NCBI GenBank assembly: GCA_026545225.1
Contig: CM048849.1
Span: forward strand, 46,782,336-46,846,335
DNA: 64,000 nt
Direction: 5' to 3'
Origin: Cornus controversa
Taxonomy: Eukaryota; Streptophyta; Magnoliopsida; Cornales; Cornaceae
Under the pieces are notes generated by a model, which was not told the DNA's origin, did no database searches, and saw nothing but the letters and a program-made list of their open reading frames with translations. This document shows, piece by piece, positions 42,001 to 52,206 of this stretch (positions are counted from its first letter, which is position 1; each line of letters begins with the position of its first letter). The position numbers and the translations under genes are program-made.

Positions 42001-44358
42001 ATATCAATCATCACAATTAACTAGCCCTTTGATTATAAAACTCTAACCCTAGTTGCTCCATCATTCTAGCACTAAAACCTTGTTTTACCATTGGTATAAA
42101 ATTTTTTTTTCTTTGATTCTCAAAACCAAAATCAGTTTTAAATCAGACTAATCAAAACCTTATTCCATCCACAAGTTAGTCTTATCTCTCAATCATAAAC
42201 CCAAGCCCATTGTTATGATCTTAGGCAACTTCATTTCTTTCATGAAGTTCACATTCTACATGACCTAGATACCTTTGTTTCTTTCATGAAGTTCACATTT
42301 AGAATGATGGTAGCTTAGTTTCTTTCAATAAGTTTCATTCTACATCTCCCAGATACCTAAGATCTAGAGTGATGTCATCACAAAAAAACTAATTCAACCT
42401 TACCCCCCACCTTAGATCTAATTCTTCTTTTAAGTGAGCCCTCATTTTGAAACGCCCCTGAAAGATCAGGTCAATAAATCTAGCATACTTAACAAGTTTC
42501 CGAACACTGTAAATTTCTCCATATGATAGGATAAGGGTATTAGTATTGGCATTATATATTCTTATGTTCTTGTAGGTACCTTATTTTTCCCTCTCTTTTG
42601 CAAACCATAAATGTAAAAATAATCATTTTAATTTCAATGCATATGTCAACTGAGTTGCATCTTATCAAACAGAACTTAGAAAATACAGAAATTGCATATC
42701 TTAGGTCAAAATGTGAATAGTTGACTAATATATATGGATGTTTATTAGATTAAATTCAATGTTATATTCCAAATCAAGACTAAATGCTTTTTAACATAGT
42801 TTAGCAGTTAACATAATTTGTAATGTGTTTCCATCAGGTCTACTTTCAAGAAAGATACAATGTGCTAGCTCAGGGAAGAAATGCCCGGGTTTACAATATG
42901 ATTGATTAGTTTGGGTGAGAGAAGCTGTAGTAAAGGTTTTGTCAAGATATTTCTTACATCTTATCATTCTTATAATCTCATACACATAATGAGCTCATAA
43001 ATTTATTTATTCTTTCTATATTTCAAATATTATATTCCTTTAATGCATTTCCCATACACCAAAAAAGGCTTCAAATGAACAGTTGACAATAGGAAGGGAA
43101 GGAAGGAGGTACATGCACAATCATGATTAGTCCAAATCACTTACGTGAAAGGGTTTCTGATTTTCTTTCACATCAAAAATTTAATTCACGTATCACAAGG
43201 AACTTGCAATATCATCATGTAAAGACATAGAGTATTAAGTACTCAAGGTGGGAACTAATATATCATACTATGATTTACCACTTCACTCTAAAAGGGGTTC
43301 TCCAGTGTCAACAAAACACACCTCTTTTCTATCATTTTCCTAAGAAATAAAGTCAAGATAAGTCCAGAGTATAAAAAAGGAAGAAAGAAAATAATAAGAT
43401 AGCACGCTTAGAGAAGACATACAGGTTTTTGTAATCGACCACTAAAATAGAACCTTTCCCAATTGAGTATGTCCCGTATCAAATCATCCATTCGAACAAC
43501 CCCATACTTGAACATCTGCCAAAAATTGCTCAAGGGTGAACGATTTTAAGGAGATACCCTGAAACACATAATCACATTGGATACCAATATATAACAGAAT
43601 AATGAAATCACTAATGTACAATAGGTAATATGTGTGTGCATGCAGATACACCAGATATTGAACTCATTTAATGTTTAATACCTTGTCATTCCAGGTAACA
43701 AATGGGTTAAAGTGTACTCCAACACCAATTTCATCTGCAACTTCAGTAATCTAACACAACCAACCAAATATAGAATCTTAGAATCAACAAGAACCGATTT
43801 GAGAGAGAGAGAGAGAGAGAGAGAGTGAGAGCAGCACCAGCCTTGCCCCACCAAGGTGCACCATCCAGGAGGCATAGTGATCTCGATTCATTTTCAGATT
43901 CTTGGCAGCCGAAAAAAAAAAAAAAAGTTAGAATCTACAGGAGTTCTAGATCTTCATCTCTCTTCAATTATGGAAATAAGAATTTTGTTTTTAAAAACAG
44001 GTCTGTAATCCAAAACTTACCTCAGCATGCCATTGCAGAGGATCTGCTACACCTAGAATGTAATCTATCATTGATGACTGAAGAACCAAAAGTCACAGCG
44101 GTAAAATTTCACATGGTTAAAACATAAGATTATTAAAATAAAGTGAAAAAAAAAAAGAAAAAAAAAACCAAATTAGAAGATAAGGTCTTTTCTTTTCTTT
44201 TCTTTTGATAGGTAGAAGATAAAGTCAATCATGCAGAAAAAAATTAAAACCTTGTCACGATTATTTGGATGAAGAGATGAGCCATAGACACAGCAGAATT
44301 CTACAGGGGGAAGAATTTTCAGCAAACTCGCAAGCTCAACTTCATTTTTGTCCTCCAT
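29847..44358 (-). CDS. TAM41: Mitochondrial CDP-diacylglycerol synthase TAM41 (MMP37 family), 10 coding exons, 327 aa
   Basis: The protein converts phosphatidic acid and CTP to CDP-diacylglycerol at the matrix face of the inner mitochondrial membrane, the first step towards cardiolipin. In yeast it was first named for TIM23 translocator maintenance. Coding exons: 44251-44358, 44021-44077, 43838-43900, 43682-43750, 43423-43515, 39515-39619, 39359-39436, 30561-30674, 30333-30438, 29847-30037, all with GT-AG borders and joining in frame to 327 residues, close to the usual plant length. The nucleotidyltransferase-like start ([11 protein letters not shown], residues 21-31), [29 protein letters not shown] and [16 protein letters not shown] are family signatures. 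A targeting peptide is not evident: the frame starts [20 protein letters not shown]. Introns 5 (3.8 kb) and 7 (8.7 kb) are swollen by repeats. Family identity is firm; the gene looks functional. Confidence 0.93.
30333..30438 (-). CDS. TAM41: TAM41 coding exon 9
   Basis: 106 bp, [20 protein letters not shown]... to KKKVSES plus one base; acceptor accag, donor GTATGA, so it ends in phase 1. Confidence 0.9.
30561..30674 (-). CDS. TAM41: TAM41 coding exon 8
   Basis: 38 codons from [18 protein letters not shown] to SSSGGHQ; acceptor gccag, donor GTAAAT. A second, orphan copy of this exon with its flanks lies at 18975-19088. Confidence 0.92.
31435..31575 (+). mobile_element. Degenerate Au-like SINE
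   Basis: Contains a degraded tRNA-like promoter region (gcgcgagtttgagcct resembling a B box) followed by a stretch ending in ccccaggaccttgcagtggc, the order seen in plant Au SINEs. It is old and lacks clear target duplications. Confidence 0.45.
31632..32085 (-). pseudogene. RTE-type LINE fragment (reverse transcriptase 3' end)
   Basis: The minus strand reads, across frame breaks, the C-terminal part of a plant RTE-clade LINE reverse transcriptase. Seen here: [19 protein letters not shown] sequence, then [15 protein letters not shown] and [19 protein letters not shown], which correspond to the conserved MLRWM...IR...KMRE.RLRWFGH region. Stops and frameshifts make it dead. It lies in TAM41 intron 7, in the same orientation as that gene. 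Confidence 0.7.
32170..32671 (+). repeat. 5' LTR of the mosaic retroelement
   Basis: 502 bp with inverted ends TGATGTGGG...CCTACATCA, followed at once by a primer-binding site. No second copy is found downstream in the window. Confidence 0.75.
32674..32690 (+). other. Primer-binding site (initiator Met tRNA type)
   Basis: TTTGGTATTAGAGCAAAG, one change from the canonical TGGTATCAGAGC, three bases after the LTR end. It sets the orientation and the LTR boundary. Confidence 0.75.
32699..33619 (+). pseudogene. Ty3/gypsy-like gag and protease start (decayed)
   Basis: The frame from ATG at 32699 ([14 protein letters not shown]) runs to 33364 with one in-frame TGA near 32813. It has a zinc-knuckle relic, [14 protein letters not shown] (about 33169-33210), in which the obligatory His is Asn, so it cannot bind zinc normally. 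The central gag domain seen in full elements is missing. After 33364 a frame-broken stretch resembles the gypsy protease region (KVEDK... then a relic of the IIDGGSC active-site segment as LLLMAVVA in a shifted frame). Similarity stops near 33619, where NOT1 begins. Confidence 0.65.
33620..35070 (+). pseudogene. Retro-captured fragment of CCR4-NOT scaffold NOT1
   Basis: NOT1 is the large scaffold of the CCR4-NOT deadenylase complex. Intron-free, frame-broken sequence here matches its C-terminal part in order: [128 protein letters not shown], then DVDEYL and AAQAGTWYN. At least four reading-frame changes and several stops (for example a Trp codon turned TAG near 34603) rule out a working protein. 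About 17 codons expected near 34300 are missing. Plant NOT1 genes have many introns, and none is visible here, so the source was mRNA. It ends abruptly at 35070, where copia sequence starts. Confidence 0.85.
35071..38824 (+). pseudogene. Ty1/copia gag tail and pol, 5'-truncated and decayed
   Basis: Domains in order: gag zinc knuckle [15 protein letters not shown] (35244-35288, complete CX2CX4HX4C); protease [14 protein letters not shown] (about 35548, active-site DSG changed to DSR); integrase with [20 protein letters not shown] (about 36455-36515); reverse transcriptase with [18 protein letters not shown] and the YVDD box (37955-37966); RNase H with [14 protein letters not shown] and [13 protein letters not shown] (to 38572) and [15 protein letters not shown] (38600-38650). 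Stops at about 35290, 35638, 36624, 37841 and 38570, plus frameshifts, inactivate it. The order protease-integrase-RT-RNase H is diagnostic of copia. It ends in a polypurine tract at 38813-38824. There is no primer-binding site or 5' LTR. Confidence 0.88.
38825..39104 (+). repeat. 3' LTR-like sequence of the copia part
   Basis: Starts TGTGGAATTTCGG directly after the polypurine tract CTTGAGGGGGAG and probably ends near AAAGTTACA. The 3' boundary is uncertain because the partner LTR is missing. Confidence 0.55.
39359..39436 (-). CDS. TAM41: TAM41 coding exon 7
   Basis: 26 codons, [18 protein letters not shown]... to EDKNK; acceptor tttcag, donor GTAAGG. The next intron (30675-39358) hosts the mosaic retroelement. 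Confidence 0.92.
39515..39619 (-). CDS. TAM41: TAM41 coding exon 6
   Basis: 35 codons, [18 protein letters not shown]... to [10 protein letters not shown]; acceptor tttag, donor GTTTTC. Confidence 0.92.
39940..40735. repeat. Tandem duplication of about 380 bp in TAM41 intron 5
   Basis: 39958-40330 and 40339-40735 are about 90% identical by eye (shared landmarks: aatttacacaaacaa, tatccctatgttctctttcc, tggatgatgaagaa). Non-coding. Confidence 0.8.
40945..42100 (+). mobile_element. Probable LTR fragment in TAM41 intron 5
   Basis: Starts TGTTAGAAATATGAG. Near 41870-41925 it has the phrase ccgtggtttttttcggttgg followed by gggtttttcacgtaaaaata, typical of the 3' part of large copia (Sirevirus-like) LTRs. 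I could not find the end or a target duplication. Confidence 0.4.
43423..43515 (-). CDS. TAM41: TAM41 coding exon 5
   Basis: 31 codons from [17 protein letters not shown] to GRLQKP; acceptor ggcag, donor GTATGT. The intron that follows is about 3.8 kb and filled with repeats. Confidence 0.9.
43682..43750 (-). CDS. TAM41: TAM41 coding exon 4
   Basis: 23 codons from [14 protein letters not shown] to TWNDK; acceptor gttag, donor GTATTA, phase 0. Intron 3 before it is only 87 bp. Confidence 0.9.
43801..43825. repeat. GA/CT microsatellite next to a TAM41 splice donor
   Basis: Perfect GA run, read as CT in the TAM41 transcript, beginning about a dozen bases downstream of the exon 3 donor inside the 87-bp intron 3. 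Confidence 0.9.
43838..43900 (-). CDS. TAM41: TAM41 coding exon 3
   Basis: 21 codons, [20 protein letters not shown] plus L, with a ccaag acceptor. The donor GTGCTGCTC is weak, and a CT microsatellite starts about eleven bases after it. Confidence 0.88.
44021..44077 (-). CDS. TAM41: TAM41 coding exon 2
   Basis: 19 codons, [19 protein letters not shown], bounded by ttcag acceptor and GTAAGT donor, phase 0 at both ends. Confidence 0.9.
44251..44358 (-). CDS. TAM41: TAM41 coding exon 1
   Basis: Codes [12 protein letters not shown]... to NNRDK (36 codons) and ends in phase 0 at AAG|GTTTTA. An AG acceptor lies just upstream (ttacag near 44370), so a 5' UTR intron precedes it. An in-frame upstream Met ([11 protein letters not shown]) lies across that acceptor and is probably not used. 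Confidence 0.88.
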
Positions 44359-45286
44359 TGCCACACTCTGTAATTGCATGCAAACATTTCATATTATAAG
44401 CAGAAAATTATTTGTTGCACGACAATGGCTGAGGCTGACACTAAACCCAGATTCTCGAAACACAAACAAATGGCAAATTCTAGTAACTCCTTAAAATAAG
44501 GACCATCAAAATATATCCAACATTCTTTGCCCATCAAGAAGCACTTTACCTCTTCACTCCACTTTACATAATTTTCACCATGTTGGAGTTAATGGCACAT
44601 AATCGACATTAAAAATTGCATGAAGTACATAACACTTAAATTTAACAGCAGGTGAAAGCTATATAGAATGATGGAAACAAACACAATGCAATATACTGAA
44701 TGACATTTCAAAAAAAATTATATACTAATGATTTTTTAATTGACAATTTTAATTAAAAATAGCAATGATCAGACCAAGTGGACTGTCACTGCATGAATGC
44801 GACATCTTCATAAGCCAAACTGCCCAAATAGACTTCCTGACAGGCATAACACTCCAACTAAACCAAGCATAAGTTTAAACCATATTTATGGACAACATGG
44901 TCATATTAAACCAGAAATATACCTCTTTCTTATACTATCTAAACTACAAACAAGGCTAAAGCTTAAAGAGAACAAGAAAAAGAAAAACGAAAAGTAAATA
45001 ACAAAGCAATGGGTAGCAACAGACTTACATATACAGAATTTGCAAAATAACACTATCCCATTTTCAGTTTGCTCACTTACATGTACATGTAAGTACATGT
45101 AATGTGCATAAAAATGGAGAGAAGAGGTGAGAGCGAGCTAAGCTCTATAAGGGAAATTTTATCAAACATTTGAGCTGCAACTCAGATTATTAAAGAGAGT
45201 ATAACAACCAGCATTCGTTTGATCTGAGTAACGAACTTTTGAATCTAAAACATTATGCTATGCAAAACCCAGTAGAGGGGATCTAC

Positions 45287-45420
45287 CTGAAATTTGACGG
45301 TTGTGATTAAATCGAAGGAGGGTCCAAACTTGTTAGAGCTTTGGTGGGTTTGAATTTGAGTTTCTTCAGTTTGGGTCGCGGCGTGCTAACAGAAATAGAA
45401 GGGTCCACCCGTTTGGAGAA
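45287..45420 (-). other. TAM41: Probable 5' UTR exon and promoter side of TAM41
   Basis: A good donor (TTTCAG|GTAGAT on the minus strand) ends at 45287 and would pair with the acceptor near 44370, giving a 5' UTR intron of about 0.9 kb. The upper boundary is a guess because no transcript evidence is available. No other gene is seen up to 45671, so the promoter should lie in 45420-45670. Confidence 0.4.
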
Positions 45421-45671
45421 ATTATCTGCTGTAACCGTAATACCACGACACTCGGCTGACATGGTGTACGAACCAATGCGAACTCGCCATTTGAATAAAG
45501 AAGATGTTATATCTCTAAACCTTAGCAACTTTTTAAAGTAAGTGAAAATTTTACTAGCAAAAAAATATATAAAATAAAAATTAGGGTAAAATGTTTTAAT
45601 TCAGGTTTTACTTTCTATTCATCACGGAAAATACTTGTGTCTACAAACGTAATCAACCTCTTCCCAATTTA

Positions 45672-46917
45672 GGATTCGTTTGATAACTGTTTATGTTTAA
45701 CGTTTATTGTTTAAGTATTTATATAAACAGTATTTATGTTAGGATTTTGTTTATCCATAAACATGAGTGTTGTTTGATAACGAAAAAACGTTTGGCTTAT
45801 TTTAAAAATTATAAACAAAAAAACATGTTTGTTAACCCTAAACTGTTTTTTTTATAAAAAAAATCAACACAATAAACTACATAAAAGGTCAAATTTATAC
45901 TACAACAAATCTATTGAGCAAAAAAATGCATAAAAAAGAAATAAATAATATTGGGTTACATATATATCTACACACAACAAATGATACTGTAAATCTAGAT
46001 TGACCAACAACTCAAAAAGCCCTAACAAGTAGGGAGATGCACACGATTCGGTTCTTTTCAATTATTGGGAGAATCGGAACCAGAACTGTTCCTAACAGTT
46101 CTTTAATTTTGAAACCGGAATAAATAAGTTTGGTTCAATTCGGTTATTATAAGAGTTGTATTTAACCTTATAATAGTTATAATAACTTCATTGTTTAAAA
46201 TTTTTTACATAACAAAATGTTATTATAAATATATATATATTCAACGGTTTCAATTCTTGTTCCAAAGCTTGGAACCGGAATCGTAGTGAACAGTTCCTAA
46301 AATTTAGAGTCGGGACTAGAATCGTAATGAACGGTTCGGTTCGGTCCAATTTGTATGGACTGAGAAGAGAGATTTGGAGGGCATACTCTTTCTCTTAAAC
46401 TTCTTATACTACTACTTTCATTTTCATTTTTTTTATTTATATTTTTCTTACAACACTGAAAATGAATAAATGATATGAGTATAAAATGTCATTCTTGTTT
46501 CTTTGATAAAGAGATGGTTGAGATTTCTTTGTTTTTTTTTTCATCAAATAAGGTTTTTTTTTTTTTTTTTAGCATGAGTGTCCCTAAGTAACTATCTCTT
46601 TAATTCTATCCACACTTCATAATTCTAATATTTTTATCATTATATCAAACAAACAATAGCCTTTTATAATTTTTTTGATTTTTATTTTCTCACTTTTAGT
46701 TTTATTTTTTAATTAAAATAATATAAGCACTATTTTAGATAAAAAAAAAAAAAGAAAAAAAAGTTATTTTTTTTAATAAACATAAACAATAAACATCATT
46801 TTGGTGTTTAGGATTTTAAGGCTCATGAACAAAACAAAAATTATTAAACATGTTTATCGTAAAAAATTATTTTTATAAACAATAAACACTAAATATAAAC
46901 GGTTATCAAACGGGCCC
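45672..46917. mobile_element. Tourist-like element, 1246 bp
   Basis: Starts GGATTCGTTTGATAACTG and ends GGTTATCAAACGGGCCC, with TTA on both sides (45669-45671 and 46918-46920). The inverted termini extend with interruptions for about 45 bp (TTTATGTTTAACGTTTATTG against the right arm). No transposase frame. A second element is nested at about 46030-46362. Confidence 0.75.
46030..46362. mobile_element. hAT-like element nested in the Tourist-like element
   Basis: Left end TAGGGAGATGCACACGATTC; both arms carry CGGTTC/GAACCG words in opposite orientation, like 25934-26672. The right end (gtccaatttgtatggactg) is degraded, and no clean target duplication is visible. Confidence 0.5.
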
Positions 46918-49284
46918 TTAATTAAACTTGCCCTCACACGCGGTCACTTAGAAGTCAATTAATTTAAAAAATAAAAACATCAAAATTGTTTAAAATTATA
47001 ATATTAATCTCAATTATTTGAATCTTTATACCCTCACAATTTTAATCTCAATTATTTATGCTTTCAATCTGTTTTATCACTTTGATTATAAATTACTAAT
47101 AATTAATATTTTTAATTTAATACTAAATATATTAATTAATTAATATTAAAACGTGTAATGTATCAAATTATACATGCTATGATTAAATTCGACTCGGGTC
47201 GTCCACTCCTCCGACCCTTCCGAAAATCCCATTGTCTCCTACAAGCCGCCGAAGCCAGCCACAAGAGGTCGAATGGGTGCTTCGAATGGTCGTGTTCGCC
47301 GGCGAGGCGAGGTCCTCCTCAAATTCATCGTCTCCAACCCCTGCCCATGTTCTGACGGTATTTTCTCTTGCACAAGAATTGAACCCATTTTTCGTTTCGC
47401 TACTTGTTCCGATGGTATTTTCTCTTACAAGAACTGAACCCATTCTCTGCCATGCCGTCACAACCGCTTCTGCTACCAGTTGCATATGGGTCCGCGATGA
47501 CAACAATGCAAGAGAAATATTAATATTATGAAGACACTCAGGTCTGTGTGTGAAAATTTTGAGTTGGGTGAAATTAGGGTTTCACGGTTGGGAAAATTTG
47601 GAGAATTTTATGTTTTTGACTTATTTTGTGAATTGAAGTGATAATCATGCAATTAACCTTCAATTTGGATGCTGGAAAATTTCCAATTGGGTGAAAAACA
47701 AAGAAGAGTAGAGAGAGCAGAGCGTACATGAAGATTTTCTTCTTTTTTCAACCCCAGATGAAATTCAATCCATTCACGACCTCTAAACCAAATCCATTAG
47801 CTACCATTCATACCCAAAATCATGGATGTGGATCCAACAAAAACCACACTAACAAGAATTGGGCCGTCGCGATGACTGGAACAAACCCAGCCCCGAAGCC
47901 CATCATTGTGTATGGCAAAGCCCAGCCCACCGTAGCTGTCCAGATGATGTGGATCGCCTTGGACAGCCCAACATACATACATATGTGCTCATCACATGCT
48001 GGCTCATCATCAGCCCATCTCATGCTCCACAGAATAAAATCAGCCACACATGAATAAGGCACAAAAGTACGCCCAGGAGACAGAATAAGGACAGGACTCG
48101 TAAAACAAGGAAGACAGAAGGAAGCCCATGTGACATAGGGGACAGAAAAAGTAGACAAAGTCCAACAATAGGGGGTTTAGCTTTTGTTCTTAAAAAAAAC
48201 AACGAGAGAAGAGATTAGAAATAAAATCTTTTTTTACTATTCTTATAGTGTGAAACCTTGATATTTTCAATTAAAAAAATAATAATAATAATAATATAAA
48301 AAATAAAAAATTAAAGATATTCTTTTAAATAAAATTATAAATATAATAATTTAATTTTAATCAATAATATTTTTATTTATTACATTTACAAAAACAAGAG
48401 AGATGAGAGAGAGAGAGAGAGAGAGAGAGATGAGATGGACAGAGGCAGTTACAAGAGTGTGAGAAAGAGTCAATGACCAATTCACCATGGATGAGATAGA
48501 GAGCCAATTACTTTGCTTTCTTTTAGACCTAAAAATTTCAGTGGGGGCAGGAATATGCAGTGGAGGTGAAAACTAGAGAGTTGATGGACATAGGGCAATA
48601 GAGAGAGAGAAAAGAGAGAGACACGTTTTGGACCCAAAAAAATCAGTGGGCTAATAAAATATTGTGGGAGTATTTTCAAATAATTGAGTGGGACATTCTT
48701 AAAATTTTAACAAAATTAATAAGTAACAATATAAAAAAATAATAATCCAGTGAGAGCGTCCGCTCCCATTTGAACCTTTGGTAGGTTATCTAATTTATGT
48801 CGAGGGTGCTATTATAAATTTAGACGGAGACCATGAGCATGAGCAAATATAAATTCCATCAAGATTTGTATGGAGTATAAAAGACAAGCTGAAAATGATT
48901 ATAAATAAAAAGTGTCAAGGTATGCTGAAAATGATTATAAATAAAAAGTGTCAAGGTATGGAAGCGAGAAAGAGATTGACTCAATTTAAGCTCTGTTTAG
49001 ATTGGCTTTTGAAAAAGGACTTTCGAGCTTCAAAGATTGGTTTATGAAAAGCAGTTTTCGGCTTTTCAAGCTCAAAAGTTGTTTTGGGAAGTATTTGGAT
49101 TGGTATGACGGAAGAGTTTCGAAATTTAAAAAGAACGTTCAAAGGAAACTGGTGGGTACCAGCTTCCTTATTTATTTTCTGCTTCTTTTTTTGTTCTGCG
49201 TAAAAGCCGAAACAAAAGCCCTACCAAACATGGTTTTAATTGAAATTGTGAGTTGCGTGGTGCGAAAGCAGTTGCTCAAAGTAT
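46918..49284. other. Intergenic, no gene recognised
   Basis: 47190-47480 is less AT-rich than its surroundings and contains a phrase, ggtattttctctt with about 20 following bases, twice (47358 and 47413). Open frames there match nothing I know. 47730-48180 is also moderately GC-rich and open in two frames without recognisable domains. A GA run is at 48405-48430. 48862-48958 contains a tandem pair of a roughly 40-bp phrase (aaaatgattataaataaaaa). Confidence 0.5.
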
Positions 49285-50340
49285 TTTAGAATCTAGAGGG
49301 GGGTGAATAGGAACACTTGCTCGTTTGCTTAATTTTTAATTAATTCAATTTTAAGTCCAATTAACCAAATAATTAAAGCAAGTAAATAAATAAGTGTAAG
49401 TAAAGAAAAGAATGCACCCGATATACGTGAAAATTCAAAGTGAAAAAAATCACGGAGGGAGGCGGCAAGTCTTAGGAAACCAATCCACTATGATGAAGTA
49501 AAGTACAATAGACTCTGTCTCAGTCTCACACCCTTCTTCACTTTGTCAATAATCTGATGCGGAACACCTCAGGCTTATGATTGCGACAACACATCCAACT
49601 GCTGCAGACTTCCGATTAACGTCACGAACCAAAATACTCAACAAACATTTCGTTCCCTTCGTAGTGCGATCTGGTCATCTTTCTTCCTCAACAAGCAAGC
49701 AAGCGAAAAACCATCAATTCAATGTTCTGATCAGCAAATAGATTTGATGCTGTCTCTAAACAGCTAATCAGAAGTAGAACACCATCCTAAATATCACTCG
49801 TAAACTATGGATGTGTGTTCTTAAAAATATATAGCCCTAATTATATTGTATATATTTTCTATCTCTAAAAATATTTATTCTTCAGGATTTTTCTTCGCCA
49901 ATTTGTAGAGAAAATATAGATACATATATATAGGTAAGGAAGTTCTAATTCTACTTTGAAAAGAAATTAAATACCAAAATAGAACTCTCCTAGAAATTTC
50001 AAATCCAATAGGAATCAGAATTTGTGTCCAGAGACTAAACTGGCGAAAAAAGTTGGACCGGTTCTAAATATTGGGGACCGGTCCTACTTTGAAAAAATCA
50101 TAATATTTTCATTTAAACCCTGATTTTTTAAAATATGCTCGAAAATAAAAAGTGCAGAGTGTCTTCACCATATTTATCTGTACTATATGGTGTTCTAACT
50201 GATTTGTTTGCTTCTATGCACTTAAATATTAGCTCGAAGTCGTCAATGATCGATACAAAGAATAATTCGAAAATTACAACTCGATCAATCAGATTTTGAT
50301 CATCGAAATATGCTAATTACAAATTTATATCTCACAGAAA
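49285..50340 (-). mobile_element. Probable copia-type solo LTR
   Basis: The plus strand reads AATCTAGAGGGGGGTGAATA at 49290-49310, the complement of the TATTCACCCCCCTCTAG motif seen near the 3' end of large copia LTRs, with the rest of an LTR-like, non-coding sequence running to about 50340. The ends and target duplication are not resolved. Confidence 0.45.
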
Positions 50341-52206
50341 TATGAATTCTACTTTTTTATTGTAAAAAAAGAAAAAAGAAAAATCATTGCCAATACATTA
50401 ATTATCATCTCCATTGCCTCTAAAATTAAGCATTATTCTCTCCCAATGATCTGTCTCTTCAAGACTTCAAGTATCCCAAATTACCCAAAAAAACACATAT
50501 CCCAAACAGAGAAATGATATCATGAGAGATCTTGTATCAACTTGTCTATCTAGAAGAGAAGGTTTCTTGTTTGTAAGCCACTTTTTATCTAACATAATAG
50601 GTGCTATTCAAATTTTGTTGCTTCAGATATATTCTTCTATATCAAAAAATCACATTATGCATATAAAAAAATTATTTTATGATACATAAATAGAATGTTT
50701 GTTGCATTAAATTGCAATTTATAAATCCTAATAATCAACTTGTAGAGATCCCAAATTTTTAAAGAACATGTCGCCTTGAAAATTCTAGAACCAAGCTTCC
50801 AAATTTTAAAATTTTGCATTGTTAATTCGGATTTTAGAGTCTAAATATAATTTTAAAAAGTTTTATTTTTTATTTTATTTTATAGATTTGACTTTTTGAA
50901 GTCCTCTTATTTATTTTGAAAGGTAAAAGATTAACATGTATACAAACAACAAACAAGATTAATCACCACAGTGGTGTGACTCGTTGGAATCCAATTACCT
51001 CAAACTCAGTGAGAGCATCCTCACTTTTTCTTTTCTCATAACTCTTTCACACACAATGCCATGACACACACAAAATAACAAACAAGTAGGACAACGTGTT
51101 GCTCTTTTCGGTATTGCCAAATTTGTTACTCGAAAAGAATCTTTTCTTTTGTCGATCAAAATTATTTACTGTATTGTATTGTGTGGTGTAGATTCAGTAG
51201 CACATAACACAACGCGTCAGAATACTGATTTATCAAAACGTCATTTTATAATTAGAATTTTATCACTTTAATGGTGAAATTCACTGTTACAAATGGTAAT
51301 TTTTTGGATTAATTTAATTTATGGCAATTTTTGGGAGTCTAATTACAAATGCACTAACTTTTAACAAGTATACGGTCAAAAAAAATTTTCAAAAAATAAT
51401 TACAAATAAGACAATCTATACTATTTAGGTCCAAATTGCCCTTAAGACCTTTTACATATCAGTTTACTAAAACTTTTAGTACACAGTATAATAGTTTTAC
51501 TGCATTTATGTAAAACTTTAACTGTATGATGTTATAATTTTACTGCGCAAAACATTAAACAGTATAGTTTACTAAAACTTTTAATGCACAATGTAACAGT
51601 TTTATTTTATTTATGTAATACTTTAACGACATGATATTATAAGTTTACTGCACAAAACATTACTGTAGAGAGATAATTTGGTCATGTGTATTGAGGAACG
51701 GTGAAAAGTGTCAAATACATAAATATTTTTGTATAAGTTATTTTTTGAGCCAATACTATTTAAAACTTGGCATGTTTATAATTAGGCTACCAAAAATGAT
51801 TAAAAATTAAATTAATCATAATTTTTTTTTGGTAAATTACATTTTGACCTGCTGAAGTTTGTTCATACGTCAACTTGACTCCACATTTCAAATCTATATT
51901 TTCATCCATGTCAGTAGTTTTTGGTTGACTTTGTTCAATAAAATGCTGAAATGACTAAATTTCATATTTGAGAAAAAATTGGCACAAATAGATGCAGGAG
52001 TGTAGAAGGACATTCTGGGTATTTTTTTGCTACTGTTTGAATGATGTAAGCAGTTTGACAGTAGACAATGACATAAAGGACTAAAGTAATATATAATTTC
52101 AAACATTGAAAATAAAAATGAAAATACACGGATGTGGAAGGATTAGATTAACGTATAGGCAAAACTCATAGAGTCAATATATATATATATATATATTTTT
52201 TTTTTT
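50341..52206. other. AT-rich intergenic with a short tandem duplication
   Basis: No gene is seen. 51455-51555 and 51556-51665 are a tandem duplication of about 105 bp (landmark gtttactaaaacttttaNt). Confidence 0.55.

Noticed and set aside
43675..43875. Minus-strand frame reading [20 protein letters not shown] as a separate gene
   Set aside because: It is an out-of-frame reading across TAM41 exons 3 and 4 and the CT microsatellite. The true frame gives the TAM41 peptides.
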